Origin: Halalkalibacter hemicellulosilyticusJCM 9152
GTDB taxonomy: Bacteria; Bacillota; Bacilli; Bacillales; Bacillaceae_D
NCBI RefSeq assembly: GCF_000513115.1
Contig: NZ_BAUU01000013.1
Coordinates: 62,001-126,000, forward strand
Length of the DNA stretch: 64,000 bases
Reading direction: 5' to 3'
Both the position numbers and the translations under genes were made by a program. Each line of letters begins with the position of its first letter. Position 1 is the stretch's first letter. The notes below the pieces were generated by a model. It was not told the origin of the DNA. It worked only from the letters and a program-made list of their open reading frames with translations, and searched no databases. This document shows, piece after piece, positions 9,149 to 18,293 of this stretch.

Positions 9149-9781
9149 ATGAATATGGAATGGTTTACTATTATTCGATCATTAGGAATTTGGTTAGATG
9201 GACAAGTATCATGGTTGAAGTCGAAAGAGTGGAATGTTTCGTTGCAACAAGGAAAAGGAACGGAAAGTCCAGTATTAAATGCCTACCATCGTTTTTGGCA
9301 CATACAAGTTACGATCGTAAAAGATCTTTCAAGCTCATGGGAACTGTCTGAATTAACGTTCATTGTGAAAAACGGCACAAAGAAATCACAGCATGTTCGC
9401 GTTATTGTAAAAAAGGAGCAATATGTAACAGAGGGAATCCCGGTTTCGATGGTCTCTCGAACGAAGCAATCCATTGTCACGTATGAACGAGATCGTGTAA
9501 CGCTTTTGTCAACGTCTTTCTTTCAAGACCATCGGTATCAATTAGCAGTTGGAAATGAGAAATCGATATGGAATGAAACGCTCGGTGTATTAACGTTATC
9601 CCCGATTTGGCGTGGGGAGCATTTACGAATGGCAGTGATTAATATCGATCTTGAAGGCTACGCGGAGAGGATTGGTCGAATTTGGTATATTACTGGACAT
9701 TGTGAGGAGGAGTTATATATTCGTCACATGGAGAAATGGATGGAGCAGCACGACACACCATCGAAGCAGCAACTATCCTAA
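9149..9781 (+). CDS. Uncharacterised protein, partner of the nucleotidyltransferase-like gene
   Basis: 210 residues with no signal peptide and no clear membrane segment. The sequence is rich in beta-type stretches (FWHIQVTIVKDL, ELTFIVKNG, VRVIVKKEQYV) and Trp. I do not recognise a family. It has a GGGAGG ribosome-binding site and sits 28 bp after the nucleotidyltransferase-like gene, so the two are likely co-transcribed. A beta-sandwich fold is a guess. Confidence 0.6.
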   Translation: MNMEWFTIIRSLGIWLDGQVSWLKSKEWNVSLQQGKGTESPVLNAYHRFWHIQVTIVKDLSSSWELSELTFIVKNGTKKSQHVRVIVKKEQYVTEGIPVSMVSRTKQSIVTYERDRVTLLSTSFFQDHRYQLAVGNEKSIWNETLGVLTLSPIWRGEHLRMAVINIDLEGYAERIGRIWYITGHCEEELYIRHMEKWMEQHDTPSKQQLS

Positions 9782-9801
9782 CTCCTTTAACGAAAAAGAA
9801 C

Positions 9802-9830
9802 TTGATCCTTGTTGAAAGTTTTGCTATTAT
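9802..9830 (+). promoter_or_regulatory. Candidate promoter of rpmG
   Basis: TTGATC, a 17-nt spacer and TATTAT, 39 nt before the rpmG start. Confidence 0.5.
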
Positions 9831-9869
9831 ATTCAAGTATGAACTAAGCACAGTTTGGAGGGATATCAC

Positions 9870-10019
9870 ATGCGTGTACAAGTTACTCTTGCTTGCACTG
9901 AGACAGGCGATCGCAATTATATTACGACTAAAAATAAACGTACAAATCCTGAGCGTATCGAATTTAAGAAATATAGCCCAAGATTAAAGCGTCATACGCT
10001 ACACCGCGAAACAAAGTAA
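9870..10019 (+). CDS. rpmG: 50S ribosomal protein L33, zinc-free type
   Basis: A 49-residue large-subunit ribosomal protein ([18 protein letters not shown] start, HTLHRETK end). Zinc-binding L33 has two CxxC pairs. Here only one Cys remains: the first pair reads CTET and the second position reads SPRL, so it should not bind zinc. The ATG follows TTTGGAGG. It precedes yqgN as rpmGA does in B. subtilis and is followed by its own terminator. Confidence 0.95.
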   Translation: MRVQVTLACTETGDRNYITTKNKRTNPERIEFKKYSPRLKRHTLHRETK

Positions 10020-10048
10020 GCAGCTGGATTTTCCACTGCTTCTTTTTT
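10018..10048 (+). terminator. Terminator of rpmG
   Basis: AAGCAGCTGGA pairs with TCCACTGCTT (one bulge) and is followed by a run of T. It overlaps the rpmG stop codon. Confidence 0.75.
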
Positions 10049-10092
10049 CTTATAGACAGATATAGGGGCAACCTTGACACAAGTGGGAGAGG

Positions 10093-10665
10093 ATGACTTT
10101 AGTGGAAAGTAAGCAACTGATTCGCAGAAACATCTTGAATAAGCTTGAGAGCATGTCAGAGCAGCATTTCAATAAGAAGTGTCAATTCATTGCTTCACGC
10201 TTCCTTCAATCGACACTTTGGAAAAGGTCACAGGTTGTTGCGATGACGGTTTCAACTAAGCGTGAAGTAAATACATACCCTATCATTGAACAAGGCTGGA
10301 AGGAAAACAAACAGATCGTCGTTCCACGAACTGATTTTCAATCAAAAGCAATGACTTTTCATCAAATTGATGATTGGAATGATGTCGTCCAAACCCCCAT
10401 AAATCTTTTTGAGCCGGCTGCGCAAAAGGCGACGGCGTACTTAAGTGAAGACATTGATTTGGTTGTTGTTCCTGGTGTAGCATTTGATCAAAATGGATTT
10501 CGAATTGGTTATGGTGGCGGCTTTTATGATCGTTATTTAGCGAATTATAAAGGTCAAACAGTCGCGCTAGCAACAGAGGTACAAATTCAACCTGAGCTAC
10601 CTGTTGAGCCTCATGATCGACCAGTTGATTACGTCATCACTGAGAGCAGGTGTTTGACATGTTAG
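10093..10665 (+). CDS. yqgN: 5-formyltetrahydrofolate cyclo-ligase
   Basis: Cytosolic folate enzyme that converts 5-formyl-THF and ATP to 5,10-methenyl-THF. 190 residues, typical length. Visible motifs: the N-terminal K-x-x-I-R (SKQLIRRNILNKL), PGVAFD near residue 136 and the signature RIGYGGGFYDRYL near residue 143. The order rpmG-yqgN matches B. subtilis. It overlaps the next gene by a few bases, suggesting coupling. Confidence 0.92.
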   Translation: MTLVESKQLIRRNILNKLESMSEQHFNKKCQFIASRFLQSTLWKRSQVVAMTVSTKREVNTYPIIEQGWKENKQIVVPRTDFQSKAMTFHQIDDWNDVVQTPINLFEPAAQKATAYLSEDIDLVVVPGVAFDQNGFRIGYGGGFYDRYLANYKGQTVALATEVQIQPELPVEPHDRPVDYVITESRCLTC

Positions 10666-11441
10666 CAGCACTTCCTTATGTCGGTGTTTTACTGCTAGCT
10701 ATATACGCCAAGCTTGCGAAGAAATTGACGGCATCGGGAACGATAGCCGCTATTTTCGTAGGGTTTGCGATTACATGGGGGTTGGGCTGGATAGGACTTC
10801 TCACATTAGGGCTGTTCTTTTTTAGTTCTAGCTTTTTAAGTTCATTTAAGCAACAGCTTAAAGAAGAGGACATTAATGAAAAAGGAAGTACAAGAGATGG
10901 CATGCAAGTGTTGGCTAACGGTGGAGTGGCTGCAATCATGTCTGTCCTTTATGGATTATTCCTTTCCCCGCTTTATGCGATCGGTTTCTTTGCTAGCTTA
11001 GCGGCGGCCAATGCGGACACTTGGGCATCAGAAATAGGTCCACTTAGTAAAAGGAGACCTATACATATTGCAACGTGCAAACGAGTTGATCAAGGCACAT
11101 CTGGGGCCATTTCTATAATGGGCACTTGTGCTGCTTTAGTCGGTAGCTTCGTAATCGCATGTATAGGGCTACTATACGACGTCACGAATAGTTTTCTAAT
11201 AGTGATTATTATCACGGTTTCTGGTTTTGTTGGAAATCTGATTGATACATTAGTTGGAGCATACAGTCAAGTTCTTTATCGTTGCAATTGTTGCGGAATG
11301 AATACGGAGAGAAGAATGCATTGCGGAAGTAAGACTGAGCAAATAAAAGGCTTAAAGTGGGTGAATAATGATATCGTAAATATGAGCTGTACGATTAGTG
11401 CTGCCATTATAGCGATGATCATCGCTTGGTTTATTGTATAG
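10659..11441 (+). CDS. DUF92 (TMEM19-like) membrane protein
   Basis: 260 residues with about six membrane helices. Family motifs are clear: STRDGMQVLANGG, AANADTWASEIG, and near the C-terminus GNLIDTLVGAYSQ, YRCNCC, WVNNDIVN. The plant VTE6 phytyl-phosphate kinase is a distant relative, so a lipid or isoprenoid phosphate role is possible but unproven here. ATG 10659 is 8 nt after AGG and better placed than GTG 10650. It overlaps the yqgN stop. Confidence 0.8.
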   Translation: MLAALPYVGVLLLAIYAKLAKKLTASGTIAAIFVGFAITWGLGWIGLLTLGLFFFSSSFLSSFKQQLKEEDINEKGSTRDGMQVLANGGVAAIMSVLYGLFLSPLYAIGFFASLAAANADTWASEIGPLSKRRPIHIATCKRVDQGTSGAISIMGTCAALVGSFVIACIGLLYDVTNSFLIVIIITVSGFVGNLIDTLVGAYSQVLYRCNCCGMNTERRMHCGSKTEQIKGLKWVNNDIVNMSCTISAAIIAMIIAWFIV

Positions 11442-11453
11442 GAGGTAATCGAA

Positions 11454-12476
11454 ATGAATCAAGAAGAACAATTAGAGCGTTATTCACGTCAAATGCTTTT
11501 TGCTCCAATTGGGAAAGAAGGGCAAGAGGCTCTTTCGAAAAAGTCAGTTCTAATTGTCGGAGTTGGAGCACTTGGTACGGTGTTAGCAAACCATCTTGTT
11601 CGCGCAGGAGTTGGGCTCGTCCGTTTAGCGGATCGCGATTATGTCGAGAAGAGTAATCTTCAACGTCAAATGCTTTTTGATGAGGATGATGTGCTTGCTG
11701 CAACTCCAAAAGCAATTGCAGCAAAACAAAAACTTGAACGCATTAATTCCTCAATTGAAATAGAGGCATATGTGACAGATGTTACGAAGGATACTCTTCC
11801 TGCTTTAATGGATGGAATTGATATCGTGCTGGATGGTACAGATAACTTTCGCACTCGTTTTCTATTAAATGATATGGCGTTTCAAGCACGAGTTCCTTTT
11901 GCTTATGGAGGAGCTGTTAGTTCAAGAGGAATGTCTGCACTCTTTATACCGGGACAAACTCCTTGCTTACGGTGCTTCATTAACCAAGGTGCAGGCGATG
12001 GACAAACATGCGATACGATTGGCGTCATTAGTCCTGTCGTTGATATTGTTGCATCATATCAAGTCGTAGAAGTATTGAAATATTTAGTCGATGATCGTAA
12101 AGCGTTGCGTCGTACATTGAAAAGCTTTGATATCTGGGGCAATCATCAATTTGATTTGAAAATGGATCGGCCGAAAGAAAATTGTCCAACTTGTCAGAAG
12201 AGAGAATATCCCGCATTATCTGATGAAGAGGATCATATTACGACGTTATGTGGTCGAGAAACGGTTCAAATTCATACGGGACAAGAGCTGAACTTAGAAA
12301 CGTGGTCAGAACGGCTATCAAAAGTAGCAGAAGTGAAAAAGACGCCATTTTTACTCCGAGCTCACTTATCAAGTGAAGAAAAACTAGTTCTTTTTCCTGA
12401 TGGACGTGTGCTCGTTCAAGGCACAGAAGATGTTTCAAGAGCGAAATCCATTTTCAACCAATATATTGGAGGATAA
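11454..12476 (+). CDS. thiF: ThiF/MoeB-type adenylyltransferase
   Basis: E1-like enzyme that adenylates the C-terminal Gly-Gly of a small sulfur carrier (ThiS or MoaD). 340 residues. ATP loop GVGALGT near residue 36, DRDYVEKSNLQRQ near residue 61, LDGTDNFRTRFLLND near residue 125, and zinc Cys pairs (CLRC and CPTC). The C-terminal ~90 residues are a short extra domain without the Cys of a full rhodanese. The thiamine operon at 22-26 kb has thiS but no thiF, so this gene may serve it. A MoeB role is the main alternative. Confidence 0.85.
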   Translation: MNQEEQLERYSRQMLFAPIGKEGQEALSKKSVLIVGVGALGTVLANHLVRAGVGLVRLADRDYVEKSNLQRQMLFDEDDVLAATPKAIAAKQKLERINSSIEIEAYVTDVTKDTLPALMDGIDIVLDGTDNFRTRFLLNDMAFQARVPFAYGGAVSSRGMSALFIPGQTPCLRCFINQGAGDGQTCDTIGVISPVVDIVASYQVVEVLKYLVDDRKALRRTLKSFDIWGNHQFDLKMDRPKENCPTCQKREYPALSDEEDHITTLCGRETVQIHTGQELNLETWSERLSKVAEVKKTPFLLRAHLSSEEKLVLFPDGRVLVQGTEDVSRAKSIFNQYIGG

Positions 12477-12537
12477 TGTAAACGATTGAAAAGGATAAAA
12501 TGTTGAATTCGTTGCACATTAAAAGCAAAAGGAGGAG

Positions 12538-12716
12538 GGCACTGAAAAAGTTTGGTCTTTAACTTATATGGTGACCTTTAAGTAATGAGCGAAACCGTTA
12601 GCTATTTTAAAAAGCTTGATACGAGCGGCTTTCTCATATCAAGCGAGCAACGAGTGAAGCCATTGCTAGTCTAATCAAAGGGACTGAAAAAGTTGATTTG
12701 CCCTTTTTCAGTGACC
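12538..12716 (+). repeat. Dispersed repeat family R1, full copy
   Basis: Begins GGCACTGAAAAAGT, continues with CTTTAAGTAATGAGCG, a hairpin around AAGCTTGAT/ATCAAGC, GCAACGAGTGAAGC, and ends in a second CTGAAAAAGT...CTTTTTCAG hairpin. It aligns along its length with 7017-7182. The gene-free stretch between thiF and yqgO holds nothing else. Confidence 0.65.
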
Positions 12717-12735
12717 TTAAAAGGAGGGCTTTTTT

Positions 12736-12936
12736 ATGTTACAACGTCTCATTTCACTATTTTCAATTATTATGACGGTTTATTTTGTGTATAAGTATCG
12801 TTATCGCGTGATGAACTTACTGTTAAGTAAGCGTTTGTTACGTAAGCTAGCTGTTAGCTTTGCGATGCAAATCCCCTTTATACGTGATAAAATTGTTGGT
12901 TCAGTACTACAATTCAATCGTCCTCAAATGTCCTAA
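12736..12936 (+). CDS. yqgO: Small membrane-associated protein YqgO-like
   Basis: 66 residues with one hydrophobic N-terminal segment (LISLFSIIMTVYFVY) and a basic, amphipathic remainder. It has an AAGGAGG ribosome-binding site. It sits directly before the rhomboid gene, the place of yqgO in B. subtilis; the name rests on position and size more than sequence. Function unknown. Confidence 0.6.
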   Translation: MLQRLISLFSIIMTVYFVYKYRYRVMNLLLSKRLLRKLAVSFAMQIPFIRDKIVGSVLQFNRPQMS

Positions 12937-12951
12937 CAACATCTTATGTTT

Positions 12952-12982
12952 AAAAAGCGGTGTGAGAAACGCCGCTTTTTCT
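12952..12982 (+). terminator. Terminator after yqgO
   Basis: Perfect 9-bp stem AAAAAGCGG/CCGCTTTTT with a T tail. Confidence 0.75.
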
Positions 12983-13073
12983 TCATTTTCAGGCATAATA
13001 TAACGTACTACGTCTATCTTTTAGTATAATGATAGTGAGCATAGTCGATTTGGATTTAAAGTGAGGGTGCGGT

Positions 13074-14579
13074 ATGGATCAGATTCGGTTAAATTATTTG
13101 TATTGGATGCTTGTACATGATTATGTGACGAAGAAAAAATGGAGAATAATCTCTATGCGTGACCATGAAGTTTGGCTTGTTAATGAAGAAACGAAGCCGC
13201 GCCAGATCGTTCGATTCGTTCGCCGTGATTTGGATTGGGCAGGGGAATTAAGACGTGATGTTGCAAAAACCGTTATGCTCTTTGAGAATATTCGAACAAG
13301 TCTTCACTATCGAGAGGTTGAAGGAAAGAATATTTATGTATCGTTATATCCGCCCGTAGATGAATGGGAGGATTTGCAAAAGCCGCTTGCTGCAAATAAT
13401 AAAAAGAAGAGCCGCGTCTATACGGCTGTTCTAACAAAAGAGGATATCGAGAAACGGAATTTAAGTGATATATATTATTCGGAGCAAGTGGAGCAGCTTG
13501 AGCTACACACTTATTTATTAAAGCAACAAATTCAACATGTCCACGAGCTAGAGAAAGAAAAAGAAACATCGATGTTCCAGTATGGAAAACCTTACGCGAC
13601 TTATTTTTTGATTGTGAGTATTGTGATGATGTTTATCATTACGGAGTGGGCTGGTAGTAGTACAGACATTATGACGCTCATTGATTTTGGTGCAAAGTAC
13701 AATCCACTCATCATTGATGGGGAATGGTGGCGCTTCATTAGTGCAATGTTTTTACATATTGGGCTTATTCACCTGTTTATGAATTCTTTAGCATTGTTCT
13801 TTTTAGGTGGAGTCGTTGAGCGAATGTACGGGACCACTCGCTTCGTATCCATATATCTCATTGCTGGACTGTTAGGTTCAATCGCAAGCTTTGCCTTTAA
13901 CGCTAGTGTGTCTGCTGGTGCATCTGGAGCCATATTTGGCTGCTTTGGTGCGTTGCTCTATTTCGGCATTGTTCATCCGTCTTTATTCTTTCGGACAATG
14001 GGAATGAACGTACTTGTTATTTTGGCTATTAACCTCGTATTCGGCTTTGTTGTGCCAGTAGTCGATAACGGTGCACATATCGGAGGATTGGTCGGTGGAT
14101 TTCTTGCTGCCGCTATCGTTCAATTACCAAAGCAACAACGAACGTGGAGAGCATTTGTATTTGCCATCATCACGCCATCAGTAATTGCTAGTTTACTCGC
14201 ATTTGGTTGGGTAAATGAAGCGAAGATGACCGATGTGACAACAGAGCTCATAATTGGTCAGATGTATTTACAAGATGATGAGGTCGAATCAGCGTATCCA
14301 CATGTAAAGCGGGCATATGAGATGGAGCCTACTATGCCTGAAGCGACATTTTTATTGTCTGTTGCTCAAGCAATGAACGGTAACTATGCGGAGGCTTTGC
14401 CTTTGCTAGAGAAGACGATAGAATTGCGAGAAGATTTCCACGAAGCCCATTACAATATGGCTGTTGTTTATACCGAGCTTGGTGAATATGAACAAGCACG
14501 GACAGCAGTTGCCCGTGCAATTGAGATTGAAGCGAAAGAAGAATATGTGGAATTAGAAAGAAGTCTAACATTAGATTAA
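13074..14579 (+). CDS. gluP: Rhomboid intramembrane serine protease with TPR tail
   Basis: Intramembrane protease (B. subtilis GluP/YqgP) of 501 residues. An N-terminal cytosolic domain (~1-170) is followed by the rhomboid core: HLFMNSLALF (Asn/His of helix 2), GASGAIFG (catalytic Ser) and NGAHIGGLVGG (catalytic His). Two to three TPR units follow (from about residue 385). In B. subtilis GluP helps degrade the magnesium transporter MgtE. The length matches the family. It converges on the next gene with a 4-bp overlap of stop codons. Confidence 0.93.
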   Translation: MDQIRLNYLYWMLVHDYVTKKKWRIISMRDHEVWLVNEETKPRQIVRFVRRDLDWAGELRRDVAKTVMLFENIRTSLHYREVEGKNIYVSLYPPVDEWEDLQKPLAANNKKKSRVYTAVLTKEDIEKRNLSDIYYSEQVEQLELHTYLLKQQIQHVHELEKEKETSMFQYGKPYATYFLIVSIVMMFIITEWAGSSTDIMTLIDFGAKYNPLIIDGEWWRFISAMFLHIGLIHLFMNSLALFFLGGVVERMYGTTRFVSIYLIAGLLGSIASFAFNASVSAGASGAIFGCFGALLYFGIVHPSLFFRTMGMNVLVILAINLVFGFVVPVVDNGAHIGGLVGGFLAAAIVQLPKQQRTWRAFVFAIITPSVIASLLAFGWVNEAKMTDVTTELIIGQMYLQDDEVESAYPHVKRAYEMEPTMPEATFLLSVAQAMNGNYAEALPLLEKTIELREDFHEAHYNMAVVYTELGEYEQARTAVARAIEIEAKEEYVELERSLTLD

Positions 14580-15448
14580 GAGCTTATCGTTTGAATAAAT
14601 TGAACCGGATTTCCATCTGGTGTGCGGAATAGAATAAAAAAGTGATCAGTCGTTTTCGGTAATAATATGAGCGGGACGGTACTTCCAATTGGACTAGAAA
14701 CCGTTCCGTCTTCTTGTGCTATGCCGAGTACATAGTGTTTGTACAATCCTTCCCATAACCCTCCTAGAAACCGTTGTGATTCTTCTCTTGTTAATCCCGG
14801 TAGCTGTTCATATTGAATGAAATCAGTTAAAGGTATTTTGGTATATTCATCCTCAGGTAAATGATAATATTCAAATAAATCTTCCCAATCATATTGTTGC
14901 TGTTGTTGCAAAATGTAATCTAATACTCGTTTGCTCTCCCATTGCTCTTCTGTTTCTGGAATTCGAAAGGCCTCCAATGGCGAGAGCGGAGAATCGATCA
15001 CATATAGACGGTCAAAGCTAAGTGCTTGGGCGCTACGTATATGATCATTAGGATAATGGATTTCGGCATGGTGAAATGTGACGACGCGATAATGACCGCT
15101 ATCATCTGAAGGAACATGTTTGTTCATTGTTATCGTGTCTGTTTGTTTCTTCCATGTTGATTGAATGTCTTTAAGTAATCCATCTTCAAATAATAACGAT
15201 ACATCTTGTCGCAAATAGGCTTCTTGGTCAAGTACTGAAGAGGTTTCCCAATTCAATATGTATTCATCTTCATCTTTAGAAGACAAAATGGTAATAGCAG
15301 ATCGAGATTCAAGAAATTGAGCATTCTCATCAATCGGAAAGAAGATTAAGGTTTCGCGTAATGGCTCGGGCCTTAGTGAAAAGACGAGAAATAAGCCGAC
15401 GAGAAAGGATAAACATAATAGAGCGATTGCATATTTCCATTTGTTCAT
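14576..15448 (-). CDS. Uncharacterised membrane-anchored protein
   Basis: 290 residues from ATG 15448, which follows GGTGGAGG. One N-terminal anchor (YAIALLCLSFLVGLFLVFSL), then an outside-facing soluble domain that is acidic and Gln-rich in the middle (LQQQQQYDWEDLFEYY). I do not recognise a family. It is divergent from spoVAF and convergent with gluP. A sporulation or envelope role would be a guess from position only. Confidence 0.65.
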   Translation of the reverse strand: MNKWKYAIALLCLSFLVGLFLVFSLRPEPLRETLIFFPIDENAQFLESRSAITILSSKDEDEYILNWETSSVLDQEAYLRQDVSLLFEDGLLKDIQSTWKKQTDTITMNKHVPSDDSGHYRVVTFHHAEIHYPNDHIRSAQALSFDRLYVIDSPLSPLEAFRIPETEEQWESKRVLDYILQQQQQYDWEDLFEYYHLPEDEYTKIPLTDFIQYEQLPGLTREESQRFLGGLWEGLYKHYVLGIAQEDGTVSSPIGSTVPLILLPKTTDHFFILFRTPDGNPVQFIQTISS

Positions 15449-15584
15449 AATTTGTTCCTCCACCTATAGGACAACCGTTTTTGTCATGTATATGTCTCAC
15501 CCTATGGCGATATGCAACGAATATATCTAGTTGTATGGAATTGCTTGCTTGTGCAAATAATTTACATAAGTGAGGTGGAATCAA

Positions 15585-17045
15585 ATGAAAGAAGAACAAA
15601 CCTATCCAACAATCGCAGATTATCATCAGACGATTTCTTATTTAAAAAAAGAATTGGCTATTGATGATAACTTTGACTTAATTCATTTGGAGCTCGAATA
15701 TGGTGGGCGGCAAATGAGCCTGTTTCTAGTCGATGGCTTTGGAAAGGATCAGGCACTAACGGAGATCCAGAAGCAATTGATTAAACTGTCAGATGAAGAT
15801 TTACAAATTGACCCATTGGAAAAACTAATGAAGCATCAAATTCCATATGTAGAGATTGAGAAAAGTGATGATCTTGATGAAGTAATTGATCAAGTCTTAT
15901 CAGGACCAGCTGCTCTCGTTGTTGATGGAATTGATCAAGTGATTTTAATTGATACGCGCGAATATCCTGTTCGTGGACCTGAAGAACCTGATACGGAAAA
16001 AGTGATCAGAGGTGCTAGAGATGGTTTTGTCGAGACGTTAGTTTTGAATGCTGCTCTTGTACGTAGACGAGTTCGAGACCGAACGATGAGAGTAGAATAC
16101 GTCCAAGTAGGTAGGCGTTCAAAATCAGATATGGCCATTACATACGTGGCTGACATTGCCGATCAACGTTTTGTCAAAAAACTAAAGCGAGAGTTAAAGA
16201 AAATTGATACAGATGGCTTTCCGATGGCTGACAAGACGGTTGAGGAGTATATTTATGGGCACTCTCTCAACCCTTATCCGCTTGTACGGTATACAGAAAG
16301 ACCCGATGTTGCTGCGACTCATCTGTTGGAAGGTCATGTTTTAATTATGGTAGATGGTTCACCAAGTGTCATGATTACACCTGCTTCCTTTTGGCATCAT
16401 TTACAGCATGCTGAGGAATATCGGCAAAAACCACTTGTAGGAGCTGTTCATAGGTTTATTCGTTACATTGCTGTTTGGGCATCTTTATTTCTTTTGCCGA
16501 TTTGGTATTTATTAGCGACACATGAACAATTCGTACCTGCAGCATTTGGGTTTATTGGTGAACAGGAAACAGGAGTTATTTCTTTATTTGTCCAATTTCT
16601 CATAGCTGAAATTGGGATTGAAATGCTTCGGATGGCCGCTATCCATACACCTAATGCTTTAGCTACTGCATTAGGCCTTGTTGCAGCGATTTTAATTGGT
16701 GAAGTGGCGATAGAAGTTGGTTTATTTTCACCTGAAGTCGTTCTATATTTAGCGGCTGTTGCGATAGGATCTTATGCAACACCAAGTTATGAATTGAGCT
16801 TAGCCAATCGCTTAGTAAGATTATCGCTACTTATTTTGACTGCAGCCTTTGGGTTAACAGGTTTCACGGTAGGGACTACATTATGGTTTTTACTATTAGT
16901 TCATTACAAAGGGCTAGGTATTCCCTATTTATGGCCATTTTTACCTTTTGATGCTAAAGCGTTTTCGGATGTATTAGTGCGTAAAGCGATGCCTTATAAA
17001 CATCAACGACCGAGCATCTTACATCCTGGTGATCCTGATCGATGA
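15585..17045 (+). CDS. spoVAF: SpoVAF / GerA-family spore membrane protein
   Basis: About 486 residues. An N-terminal ~290-residue cytosolic GerA-type domain carries RGARDGFVETLVLNAALVRR and VGRRSKSDMA; four to five membrane helices follow. The closest match I recognise is SpoVAF, an accessory of the SpoVA channel that passes dipicolinic acid, rather than a germinant receptor A subunit. It lies outside any spoVA operon. ATG 15585 follows GAGGTGG; the in-frame GTG at 15570 overlaps that site. Expression in the forespore under sigma-G is expected, but no promoter was resolved. Confidence 0.85.
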   Translation: MKEEQTYPTIADYHQTISYLKKELAIDDNFDLIHLELEYGGRQMSLFLVDGFGKDQALTEIQKQLIKLSDEDLQIDPLEKLMKHQIPYVEIEKSDDLDEVIDQVLSGPAALVVDGIDQVILIDTREYPVRGPEEPDTEKVIRGARDGFVETLVLNAALVRRRVRDRTMRVEYVQVGRRSKSDMAITYVADIADQRFVKKLKRELKKIDTDGFPMADKTVEEYIYGHSLNPYPLVRYTERPDVAATHLLEGHVLIMVDGSPSVMITPASFWHHLQHAEEYRQKPLVGAVHRFIRYIAVWASLFLLPIWYLLATHEQFVPAAFGFIGEQETGVISLFVQFLIAEIGIEMLRMAAIHTPNALATALGLVAAILIGEVAIEVGLFSPEVVLYLAAVAIGSYATPSYELSLANRLVRLSLLILTAAFGLTGFTVGTTLWFLLLVHYKGLGIPYLWPFLPFDAKAFSDVLVRKAMPYKHQRPSILHPGDPDR

Positions 17046-17092
17046 AAAGAAGAATAAGAAAAGACGCACTGAGTTTCAGACCGCGGATAAAG

Positions 17093-17125
17093 CACCATTG
17101 AGAAATGATTCTCAATGGTGTTTTT
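17093..17125 (+). terminator. Terminator of spoVAF
   Basis: Perfect 12-bp stem CACCATTGAGAA/TTCTCAATGGTG, 4-nt loop, TTTTT tail. Confidence 0.85.
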
Positions 17126-17209
17126 GTAGTTGAATAGTGATTTTCTGGAGCTGGCACTGTCGGTTTGGTGTTCCTCCAGTGCCATACCCACTAGTTTCAC
17201 TTAACTTAT

Positions 17210-17252
17210 AAAAAAACTGTCGACCGTCTCGCAAAAGCGAGACGGTCGACAG
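17210..17252 (-). terminator. Terminator of yueI
   Basis: A perfect 16-bp stem (CTGTCGACCGTCTCGC) with a 4-nt loop; on the minus strand it is followed by seven T. It sits 25 bp after the yueI stop. Confidence 0.85.
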
Positions 17253-17276
17253 ACTGAAATGCTCTGCGTTTTTTTC

Positions 17277-17672
17277 TTATTCTTCTTTCATGTCTTTTTT
17301 GTACAAGTCGTCCTTGAGGAAGATGTCTTTCTCTGGAGAAACTTGCGCTGGATGTGCTAATACGATTCCGATAGCAGTTGGTTTGGTTGAATTAACAATG
17401 GTATACGAAATTTGGTGCTTGGTAGCCTCCTGAAGATAATTTGAGTAATGCTGATAGTTTAGATCACTATTTACGTAGAGGTGTGCATTTGGATACTTCT
17501 TCATAAGTGCACTGACTTCAGGATAGGTGCCTTTTTTGTATACTTGTCGTTTAGTGAGTGCTATGTAAATACGTTCAATGATTGTAGAAAGAAAAACATT
17601 TCGTTCTTCAGCTTTTATCTCTGGTGAACCGAATACACCACGATCAAGAATATCCTTCATTTTTTGATCCAT
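17277..17672 (-). CDS. yueI: YueI-family protein (DUF1694)
   Basis: 131-residue soluble protein of the conserved Firmicute YueI family. Recognisable parts are the N-terminal DRGVFGSPEIKAEERN, VYKKGTYPEVSALMKKYP in the middle and a charged Lys/Asp-rich tail. No enzymatic motif is known. It is divergent from the following membrane-protein gene and has its own strong terminator. Confidence 0.85.
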   Translation of the reverse strand: MDQKMKDILDRGVFGSPEIKAEERNVFLSTIIERIYIALTKRQVYKKGTYPEVSALMKKYPNAHLYVNSDLNYQHYSNYLQEATKHQISYTIVNSTKPTAIGIVLAHPAQVSPEKDIFLKDDLYKKDMKEE

Positions 17673-17761
17673 GCTGATCCCTCTTTCTTATGTTTGTCCT
17701 TCTTATCTTACCTTTTTCTTCATAGGATATAAAGAGTCTATTTGGTGAAGGAGGAGAGAGT

Positions 17762-18274
17762 ATGTGGTTTCTTATCATCGTCGTGATGTTCGTTGCAACA
17801 ATCGGTTTAACAATGGGAGGTTTACTAGCAGCACCTAAATATCCCCCCCGCCCATTACAAGTCATTTTATTTGCGCTTGCCTTTAGCCTTTTTTGTTATG
17901 TTGGCATGATCTTTGGCATGTTTATGCCTAGCTGGTTTGCGTTTCGGTTTGTTGAAATATTAATTTCGATTGTTTCATTATTGATTATTATTGCAGCAGT
18001 TACTCGCTATCATCCAACTTTAGGATTTTTTCATCCAGAGGATCGAGTACTACCCGCTTTACTTGCACTACTCTTTTTCTTAATGGGCTTTGAATGGGGC
18101 ATTCTTGAAATGAGAACGTTTTTTACGTTATTTGCGGGTCTTTTATTCTTTTTTGCAATGGCATTTGGTATTGTGATTCAAATACAAATAAGACAATTTT
18201 TATGGAGATATTCTTATCATGTGTACACCCCTCTCATTTGGCTTCTTTTCGTAGGTATGTTGAAGCTGTTATAA
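17762..18274 (+). CDS. Uncharacterised five-helix membrane protein
   Basis: 170 residues, almost entirely hydrophobic with about five membrane segments. ATG follows AGGAGGAGAG. It lies 19 bp before yqgQ-glcK, so may be their first operon gene. I do not recognise a family and no catalytic residues stand out. Confidence 0.6.
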   Translation: MWFLIIVVMFVATIGLTMGGLLAAPKYPPRPLQVILFALAFSLFCYVGMIFGMFMPSWFAFRFVEILISIVSLLIIIAAVTRYHPTLGFFHPEDRVLPALLALLFFLMGFEWGILEMRTFFTLFAGLLFFFAMAFGIVIQIQIRQFLWRYSYHVYTPLIWLLFVGMLKLL

Positions 18275-18293
18275 TAGATATGAGGTGAATGTG

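Noticed and set aside
17217-17252. Perfect 16-bp palindrome considered as a recombination (dif/xis) site
   Set aside because: It is followed by T7 on the minus strand right after yueI and is fully explained as a terminator.
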